The translations under genes were made by a program, and so were the position numbers. 12,909 nt of DNA from NCBI GenBank assembly GCA_043720875.1, contig JAYSRU010000150.1:1-12909 (forward strand). The letters are read 5' to 3'. The notes under the pieces were generated by a model, which worked only from the letters and a program-made list of their open reading frames with translations, searched no databases and was not told where the DNA came from. The stretch comes from JAYSRU01 sp043720875. GTDB taxonomy: Bacteria > Bacteroidota > Bacteroidia > Flavobacteriales_D > Crocinitomicaceae. Shown in pieces: positions 7,597 through 12,909 of the stretch (positions within the stretch are counted from its first letter, which is position 1; every line of letters starts with the position of its first letter).

Positions 7597-8429
7597 ATCA
7601 TATCAGTTATTTGAACCGCAATCATGTCTACAATTATCACAAGCAAAGAGGCAAGCACTACGGCAGAGTTCGCAGCCACGCCAACACTTTCCGTTCCGCG
7701 CCCTGCATTGTAGCCTTTGTAGCAACCCACCAGCCCGATAACAGCACCGAAGAAGAATGATTTAATGAACGCAGGTATAAAATCAATAAATTCAAGATGA
7801 CCAAAAGCCTGCGAGAAGAAAAGAACGAATGACACATCGCCTTTGATGTTGGCACCTGCCCAACTTCCCAATATCCCAAGTGTGTCAGCATATAAAATGA
7901 GCAAAGGGATCATAAGGGTTGCAGCCAATACCCTTGTTACCACTAAAAACCGGATTGGGTTAATAGATGATACCTCCATCGCGTCAATTTGTTCCGTTAC
8001 CTTCATCGAACCTAATTCAGCTCCCATACCCGAACCTATCTTACCGGCACAAATGAGTGCTGTGATGACAGGCCCCATTTCTCTGACAATCGAGATAGCT
8101 ACCATGCTTGGCAGCATAGTCACAGCCCCAAAGTCAACTAGCACTGGCCGCGATTGTATGGTAAGTACTAATCCCATAATTGTTCCCGTTATGGCAATGA
8201 GACCCAAGGATTTATATCCGATATGAAAGCACTGCCGCGAAAACTCTTTAAATTCGAAGCCGCGCGAGAAGGTTTCTTTTATTACACAGGTAACGAAAAG
8301 AAAAACATCAGCCACATTTGTCAGAAAAACGGAAGCCTCCACCTTTTTGGAAAGGGTTTTTTCACTCAGTTTGGTAGATTGCTGAGCGGCTATGCTTCGA
8401 ATTCTTGCTGTTGATTTTGTCTTTTCCAT
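7593..8429 (-). CDS. mlaE: MlaE family ABC transporter permease
   Basis: A 278-residue permease, the inner-membrane part of the lipid transporter with MlaF and the MCE protein. The hallmark MlaE stretch spans residues 116-142 (REMGPVITALICAGKIGSGM and beyond), followed by MKVTEQIDAMEVSSINPIRFLVVTRVLA, cut here as known family signatures. Several hydrophobic helices follow (about 168-190, 200-220, 225-245 and 255-275). The first 30 residues are polar and basic and longer than in the E. coli protein. It is the first gene of the mlaE-mlaF-mlaD operon and overlaps mlaF by four bases. A second ATG a few bases upstream is out of frame. No strict TAnnTTTG promoter was found in the 450 bases upstream. 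Confidence 0.94.
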   Translation of the reverse strand: MEKTKSTARIRSIAAQQSTKLSEKTLSKKVEASVFLTNVADVFLFVTCVIKETFSRGFEFKEFSRQCFHIGYKSLGLIAITGTIMGLVLTIQSRPVLVDFGAVTMLPSMVAISIVREMGPVITALICAGKIGSGMGAELGSMKVTEQIDAMEVSSINPIRFLVVTRVLAATLMIPLLILYADTLGILGSWAGANIKGDVSFVLFFSQAFGHLEFIDFIPAFIKSFFFGAVIGLVGCYKGYNAGRGTESVGVAANSAVVLASLLVIIVDMIAVQITDMI

Positions 8430-8443
8430 CCCATTGGATTTTT

Positions 8444-8742
8444 TTATTCCACTCTATCTCCATTCCTCTTCCATTCATTTTTGAATTTCTTCCGTGGTTC
8501 TTTGTTGTCTAGTTCATTCATCTTTTCATATGCGCGTGTAAGCCCATCGGGCAATTCACAATCAAGTCATTCAGGTTTAAGATGCTGTCATTTTGTGAAA
8601 AAATACCTCGTGGTTCATCCAATTTGAGATATGAATAGAACGACCGGTACAAATACGATTGCAAGGACTTAATTACAAAATATAATTTCCTTCTAAGCAT
8701 AATTACACATTGGCTGACATGACCGCTTCTAAATTTCATCAA
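8444..8742 (-). pseudogene. Possible 3' remnant of an unknown gene upstream of mlaE
   Basis: Two overlapping minus-strand frames read like one protein broken by a single shift. The first, 8742-8518, contains SYLYRSFYSYLKLDEPRGIF and NDSILNLNDLIV. The second, 8566-8444, reads ELPDGLTRAYEKMNELDNKE and ends in a charged tail with a TAA 15 bases before mlaE. A one-base change near 8560 would join them. I do not recognise the protein. The composition, helical and charged towards the end, looks coding, but the evidence is thin. It could equally be chance. Confidence 0.28.
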
Positions 8743-9017
8743 AACTTCTTAAATCAGTATTTATGAAGTCAAAGCAATTGAAACAAAGGTCAAAGAATGT
8801 TGCAAGATTCTGTTACATAAAAACCAGAATATGCTACATAATTCATCAATTTCCTGCGTGTGGTGCTGGCCATTTTTCTTTGCTGCTTTCACCCCTATGA
8901 GGTATAGCTAAATTCACTTATGCGATTTCAAACTCCGGTGAGCAGGCGAGTGGGTATTGGAATATTTGAGGTAGATTTATTGGAAAAGTTGCTATTGGGC
9001 CGTGACTCTTTGAATGA
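8743..9017. other. Region without a recognised gene
   Basis: AT-rich DNA between the possible remnant and the orphan sorting domain. Stops occur in all plausible frames. A 132-codon minus-strand frame across 8928-9326 is antisense to the sorting domain and shows no family features. No RNA gene, repeat array or clear promoter was seen. Confidence 0.5.
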
Positions 9018-9293
9018 TTGAATCTCGCGCTGAGTGTGCCCAACATAACTTATGCCTCGGCTGGGGTGTTCCCAAAACCTGCGCACGAGCAGCTGAATGT
9101 GGAACAGTACAACAGCTGGCCGCAGCAGTGGAGCGCCACCCTGCGCAATGCTCTTGGCCAAACAGTGCTGGTAAACAGCGCCACTGGCAAGCGCACCGCT
9201 ATAGATGTGCAACACTTGCCTGTAGGTGTATATACTATAGATGTGCAAGTGGACAACACAATTATAAAACGCACCAAGGTGGTAATACAATAA
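9018..9293 (+). pseudogene. Orphan T9SS type A C-terminal sorting domain (gene remnant)
   Basis: About 91 residues, opening directly after an in-frame TGA (9015-9017); the only early start is TTG. The reading VFPKPAHEQLNV, then LRNALGQTVLV, LPVGVYTIDV and a closing KRTKVVIQ follows the type A Por-secretion sorting domain: pattern YPNP...L.V, then L....G..v, then L..G.Y.v.v, then a basic end. In the family this domain only forms the C-terminus of large exported proteins and is cleaved off by the T9SS. Here there is no signal peptide, no passenger domain and no good start. It is most simply the 3' scrap of a lost secreted protein gene. The usual Asn in the PNP motif is Lys here. A strong hairpin (9339-9376) follows, probably the old gene's terminator. 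Confidence 0.75.
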
Positions 9294-9335
9294 AGCTACA
9301 AAGAAGAAATATTTTTTACGTACCAATAGTATCTA

Positions 9336-9386
9336 AAGCACCCCACTTGTGAATGCAAATATTCATAGGTGGGGTGTTTGAATTTT
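9336..9386 (+). terminator. Hairpin terminator after the orphan sorting domain
   Basis: The arms 9339-9354 (CACCCCACTTGTGAAT) and 9361-9376 pair at 14 of 16 positions, the other two being G-U type in RNA. The loop is 6 nt, and TTTGAATTTT follows. Pairing extends a few bases outward. It lies 45 bases after the stop at 9293. Confidence 0.7.
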
Positions 9387-9658
9387 AACGCAAGGTTAGC
9401 AGCGGCATAAGACGCACGCATAAAATACCGTGAAAACACCCCCTTTAGGGTGAATGGGTTTTTGCTTATGTTTGGGGGTATGGGTAATTGGCAATAGTTT
9501 AAAGGGTAAGTTTTTTTTATAAGTGAGAATGAACTCAGTAAAAACTTCGGTTATTCATTTTTTTTGGAGAGAATGGGGACTCTAAAATGAGGCATAGATA
9601 TAAATTAGAGTTAATGCCAAGAATATAAATGTAACTTACAAACTATATTAATAATTTA
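9387..9658. other. Intergenic region upstream of the AlbA_2 gene
   Basis: No gene is visible. It holds a weak CACCC/GGGTG stem near 9430-9446 followed by GGGTTTTT, and poly-T tracts near 9509-9517 and 9560-9567. No direct repeats that would mark the edges of an insertion were found by eye. Confidence 0.45.
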
Positions 9659-9666
9659 TACCTTTG
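9659..9666 (+). promoter_or_regulatory. Bacteroidota-type -7 promoter element
   Basis: TACCTTTG matches the Bacteroidota -7 consensus TAnnTTTG exactly and lies 20 bases before the ATG at 9687. The expected -33 TTTG is only weakly matched (TTAC near 9636-9639). The predicted leader is about 15 bases, A-rich, and lacks a Shine-Dalgarno site, as is common in this phylum. This implies the gene is transcribed on its own. Confidence 0.6.
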
Positions 9667-9686
9667 CCCCTGCTTATAAAAACAAT

Positions 9687-11546
9687 ATGAACGACAATAA
9701 TAGGATACTAGATAGTATCATTTCGGGTATTGAAGCCACTTTATCGGGTGGACAGTTCTTTGACAATGAAAATTCTATTGTAGAGTTGAAAGACCTTTCA
9801 ACAGGCAACGAATGGACTTCACTAAAAGAAACTATTTGCGCTTATCTCAACACTAAAGGAGGATATATTATTTGTGGTATTCGTGAACGAAATAAAGCAT
9901 ATAATTTAACTGGATTTGATAGAAACAACGAAGGGAAACTAATTGACCTTCAAACAAAATTTTTCAAGAATGATAATGATGTATTGATTAATCTAAGTGA
10001 GAATATTCTTTTGGAGTTTCGCGCTATTTCAGGGAAAACGGTTGCTATCATTACAGTTCTTCCCTTAAGTGAGGACTTGAAATATTTAAAATTCAATAAT
10101 GTTTATTTAGAAAGAATTTTGACACAAGATAAAATAATTCCACAAGAAAAACTTGTTAGACATAGAGAGTATAAAGCTGAATTGGAGTATTCAAAGGAAA
10201 TCAGTGTAGTTACTAATGCAAAATTAGATGATTTAGACATTGATAAAATTAACCAATTTATTATAAAAATAAATACACCAAGTAAAAAGGAAACAGTAAA
10301 AAAAGATATTGAAGATGCAAGAGACTTTTTAAACAGACGCTATTGTATCAACCCAGAAAATGGAATTACTGTTTTAGGATTACTCCTTTTCGGAAAAGAA
10401 CCCTTTCAATATCTTGAATATCGTTCTGAGGTGGATTGTTATTTTGAAACAGGAAATGAAATTGGGAAGGATAAAAAATATTTACAAAATGATGTTCTCA
10501 ACCTAATGGACGATGCTTTTTCATTTGTATGGGGACACATTAAAGTCGGCAGAAGTTATGTAGGCGGAGGAAGAAGTGAACCAGAATATCCGGAAAAGTT
10601 AGTTCGTGAGATTATAAACAATGCGCTCGCTCATCGTGATTACACGGTAAATAAATTTATCACCATAAAAATTAATCCAGATGAAAATCTTGAAATAAAA
10701 AACCCAGGAACTTTCAAGCAGAAAATGGTTATCGCAGATTCTTCTACAGATTGTGAAATAAGAAGAATTATACCTGGAGTGCCTGAAACCAAAAACCCTA
10801 AATTGGCAAATGTCCTTAAAGCATTTGACAAAATTGAAAGTCAAGGTATAGGTATGGCAACACTCGTTAGTGTTTGTCTTGAAAATTTGATTGATGTCCC
10901 ATATTATGATTTATCAACTCCAGATACTATTTCTTTATTAATACCCTCTGGAAAGCTAATTGATGATGAAACTCAGCGTTGGTTGAATTCATTTTACGGT
11001 TTTATTAATGAAAGGCTTAAAGGTAAGGCAACTAAAGAACACGAAATAGTTTTAGCATATTTATTCAAGTCCGAAAGATTAAACAAGAAGCGACTTTATA
11101 CAATATTGCTTAGTCCGAGTAACAATCATTCTGACGTATTAAATGATTTAAAAGATGGTTATCTTATTTCAGAACATTTAACTGCAAGCACAGAACAAAC
11201 CCCTATTTATATTTTGAACCGAGTATTAACAATCACTGATTTTATTTCTCAAATTGAAAAACAAACAGGAAAGGAACTAGCTGATTTGGACGGCACACAA
11301 AAAAAAGTTCTGAATATCATATTTAGATACAACCATTATAATAAACAATCAATCAAACCGAATGTAATTACTCCCGAATTGTACTATAATTTATATGGGA
11401 AAGTAATTGAACCAACTGCATATGAGAGTTTAGGTCGTAAAGTAAGGAATATTTGCGGAAACTTGCTAAAAACGGATATTCTTGTAAAACGACAAGACAA
11501 ATCGTACGAAGTAAAAAAAGCACTTCCTCTAACAGATGATTTATGA
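9687..11546 (+). CDS. AlbA_2 (Schlafen-type) domain plus GHKL-ATPase-type protein
   Basis: A 619-residue cytosolic protein. Residues about 15-160 form the AlbA_2/Schlafen domain: VELK (32-35), then ETICAYLNTKGGYIICGI (48-65), the conserved N-terminal acidic/Lys pair and the glycine turn. Residues about 300-420 match the HATPase_c_4 pattern: YPEKLVREIINNALAHRDY (301-319), EIKNPGTF (336-343) and the GIGM loop (387-390). The C-terminal third (about 445-610) is helical and looks like winged-helix DNA-binding units. Relatives are annotated as putative transcriptional regulators or ATP-binding proteins and are frequent in defence islands; their biochemical role is mostly unknown. It has its own promoter and no partner gene on its strand. 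It is AT-rich compared with the mla operon, in keeping with transfer. The start is the ATG placed well behind the promoter. Confidence 0.87.
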   Translation: MNDNNRILDSIISGIEATLSGGQFFDNENSIVELKDLSTGNEWTSLKETICAYLNTKGGYIICGIRERNKAYNLTGFDRNNEGKLIDLQTKFFKNDNDVLINLSENILLEFRAISGKTVAIITVLPLSEDLKYLKFNNVYLERILTQDKIIPQEKLVRHREYKAELEYSKEISVVTNAKLDDLDIDKINQFIIKINTPSKKETVKKDIEDARDFLNRRYCINPENGITVLGLLLFGKEPFQYLEYRSEVDCYFETGNEIGKDKKYLQNDVLNLMDDAFSFVWGHIKVGRSYVGGGRSEPEYPEKLVREIINNALAHRDYTVNKFITIKINPDENLEIKNPGTFKQKMVIADSSTDCEIRRIIPGVPETKNPKLANVLKAFDKIESQGIGMATLVSVCLENLIDVPYYDLSTPDTISLLIPSGKLIDDETQRWLNSFYGFINERLKGKATKEHEIVLAYLFKSERLNKKRLYTILLSPSNNHSDVLNDLKDGYLISEHLTASTEQTPIYILNRVLTITDFISQIEKQTGKELADLDGTQKKVLNIIFRYNHYNKQSIKPNVITPELYYNLYGKVIEPTAYESLGRKVRNICGNLLKTDILVKRQDKSYEVKKALPLTDDL

Positions 11547-11670
11547 AATACAAAAAGGGGGGCACCAGTCAGTATGAAGGCTCATGGATTTAATTCCGTG
11601 TATCGCGGGACGAAAGAGACGAACTTTTTATCCTTCCTTTTTTTTAAACATAATTAATTTTTCAAACCCC

Positions 11671-11931
11671 TCAATTCTCCCCCACATTCCACTCATCTGT
11701 ATCTCTCCAATAACTATCTAAAAAATTTAATAAGGAAAGAACTTTCCTATGGATAGTGTGAGCTGCTGCGGTGCCCTGGTCGGTGCATAGGCTAAGCAGA
11801 GTATCAGATATTTGTGCAGGCACTGTTTTGTTTTCTAATTCATTTTGCAGCCATTGGGCTAAGTCAGATTCCATGGCTAACAAACGCGCATACACTGCCA
11901 GCTCAGCCTGGGCATCTTCCAGTTCTTCACT
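11671..11931 (-). pseudogene. Remnant of an unknown protein gene (C-terminal part)
   Basis: A minus-strand frame of 86 codons, open from 11931 (just after an in-frame TGA) to the stop at 11671. It reads as a helical, acidic protein (SEELEDAQAELAVYARLLAM, then SDLAQWLQNELEN, then HRKVLSLLNFLDSYWRDTDE). The only start within it is a GTG at 11895, which would cut the first helix in half, so the gene seems truncated. I do not recognise the family. Its base composition is richer in G+C than the AlbA_2 gene next to it, which suggests it belongs to the resident chromosome. Confidence 0.4.
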
Positions 11932-12085
11932 TCAACTGGTTATTGGATTGTGGAATTGAATTGTAAATAGATTGAATTTTAGTCTTATCGCATTCAATCA
12001 ATTTGTAGTCGCAATTTCCTTTCAGCCGTGCGCCAATTTATTTGACTGCATGGATATCCAATAATCTAAAATGTTCAAAAGAATA

Positions 12086-12120
12086 GATTTGCCGAAGATC
12101 AATTTTGATCTTCGGCATCA
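12086..12120 (-). terminator. Strong hairpin terminator of the T9SS cargo gene
   Basis: A perfect 12-bp stem TGCCGAAGATCA/TGATCTTCGGCA (12090-12101 and 12106-12117) with a 4-nt AT loop. It lies 28 bases after the stop of the minus-strand gene. On that strand it is followed by AAATCTATTCTTTT. The plus side is also T-rich, so it may act in both directions. Confidence 0.75.
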
Positions 12121-12145
12121 TCTCTTTCCTAAAATATTAAATGGA

Positions 12146-12907
12146 TTATTTTACTACCAATTTCTTTGTTACTTGTGCCTTTTCTGATAAAATCATTACA
12201 TAATAAACGCCCGCCACAAGGTTCTGATTGGATATGAAAAACGACTGCGAACCAGGATGAACATTCATAGTACGTAAATCTACCAAATCGCCAAAGGCGC
12301 TGTAAAGACTCATTTCAATTGTTTCATTGGTTGTAGATGCAAAGTTTAATGTATACGAGCCATCATTGGGATTGGGGAAAATGTTCCAGTTATGCAATTC
12401 GATTTCATCTATTCCCGTGGGCACAAAGTCAGTACTTGCAGTATCCGAACATCCGTACTCATTTGTAACTACCACACTATAAAGGCCACCGTTTTGAGGA
12501 TTCAAAAACTGGTTGGTTTCACCAGACAATAAAGTCCAATTTGGATTCTGCGAATACCATTGATAACTCATACCCGCTGGGTTTGCTTGCAGTGAATTGT
12601 TCCATTGAATAACGGAGGCCGTTGGATTTGGAAATACACACACGGAATCCACACAATCTATGGTGCCTGGTAGGTTGTCGTTGAGAATCAAAATGACCGG
12701 ATGACAACCAGGGGTGTTATAGGTTACCGCATGTGGTCCTATTCCCGTAAGGGTGCTTGGCGAACCAAAAGGAAATTGCCACGTGTAAGTAGTTGCATTT
12801 GCATTGCCAGTATAGGTGAATGTAACACTTTGTCCTACACAAATGGAATCGACATGTGACATAAAGCAAGTTGAATCAATAATCGGATCGCAAGGCGGCT
12901 GTGTGAA
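12146..12907 (-). CDS. Secreted PKD-domain protein with T9SS type A sorting domain, 5' end outside window
   Basis: 253 residues of the C-terminus are visible. The frame stays open to the window edge, so the ATG at 12862 is internal. Seen: a PKD-like fold (SICVGQSVTFTYTGNANATT, then YTWQFPFG and HAVTYNTPGCHPVILILND), then an Ig-like segment (YQWYSQN, then GGLYSVVVTNEYGCSD). Last comes the T9SS type A sorting domain: NIFPNPNDGSYTLNF, MSLYSAFGDLV, LVAGVYYVMI and the basic end TKKLVVK. In Bacteroidota such proteins are exported by Sec, then the T9SS, and anchored or released at the cell surface, where the tail is removed. The upstream part probably holds more repeats or an adhesive or enzymatic domain; none is visible. 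The hairpin at 12090-12117 ends it. Confidence 0.9.
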   Translation of the reverse strand, partial: FTQPPCDPIIDSTCFMSHVDSICVGQSVTFTYTGNANATTYTWQFPFGSPSTLTGIGPHAVTYNTPGCHPVILILNDNLPGTIDCVDSVCVFPNPTASVIQWNNSLQANPAGMSYQWYSQNPNWTLLSGETNQFLNPQNGGLYSVVVTNEYGCSDTASTDFVPTGIDEIELHNWNIFPNPNDGSYTLNFASTTNETIEMSLYSAFGDLVDLRTMNVHPGSQSFFISNQNLVAGVYYVMILSEKAQVTKKLVVK

Positions 12908-12909
12908 GC

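Noticed and set aside
7114..8226. Several plus-strand frames opposite mlaF and mlaE
   Set aside because: They are shadows of the well-supported minus-strand transporter genes.
8928..9326. 132-codon minus-strand frame
   Set aside because: It is antisense to the recognisable sorting domain and shows no domain features of its own.
11733..11748. Small perfect palindrome AGGAAAG/CTTTCCT
   Set aside because: It is only 7 bp, lies inside the coding remnant, and has no T-run at the right place; probably chance.
1..12909. CRISPR array, tRNA or rRNA gene, transposase
   Set aside because: No regularly spaced repeats, no tRNA-like arms with a T-loop signature, and no transposase motifs were seen on either strand.

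Overview
The window most likely comes from a Bacteroidota chromosome, of Chitinophagales/Sphingobacteriales-like type. The evidence is two type IX secretion (T9SS) C-terminal sorting domains, a Bacteroidota-style TAnnTTTG promoter in front of the gene at 9687, little use of Shine-Dalgarno sites, and an MCE (Mla-type) operon in the gene arrangement common in that phylum. The defence-type genes (1-5364 and 9687-11546) look visibly more AT-rich than the mla block (6058-8429), which suggests acquired islands around a resident operon.

Layout. (1) 1-5364, + strand: a type I restriction-modification operon. It holds a 5'-cut HsdR, an HsdM-HsdS fusion carrying one methyltransferase domain and two target-recognition domains, and a small gene overlapping it by ATGA. 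That small gene encodes a protein with a PD-(D/E)XK-like pattern (DUF6602-like). (2) 5365-5644: non-coding DNA with two long inverted repeats. The second has the architecture of an integron attC site with imperfect end boxes. (3) 5653-6045, - strand: the decayed 5' part of a yihY/brkB-type membrane protein gene, with three +1 shifts and in-frame stops. Recognisable similarity ends within about 10 bp of the repeat element, so the repeat plus restriction island appears to have broken this gene. (4) 6058-8429, - strand: mlaE-mlaF-mlaD, an ABC/MCE lipid transport operon, intact. (5) 8430-9686: a decayed region with a possible gene remnant on the - strand, an orphan T9SS sorting domain on the + strand, and a hairpin terminator. 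(6) 9687-11546, + strand: a stand-alone AlbA_2/Schlafen-type plus GHKL-ATPase-type protein with its own promoter. (7) 11547-12145: a coding remnant without a start, then a strong hairpin terminator. (8) 12146-12909, - strand: the C-terminal end of a secreted PKD-domain protein with a T9SS tail.

How the parts fit. HsdR (translocase/nuclease) and the MS fusion (DNA recognition and adenine methylation) should form a restriction complex. The overlapping PD-(D/E)XK-like protein is the least explained member and is probably translationally coupled to the MS gene. The MlaE/F/D proteins form an envelope lipid transporter, and the broken yihY was probably the last gene of that operon. The cut-off genes and remnants on both sides of the mla operon mark this as a place of repeated insertion and loss.
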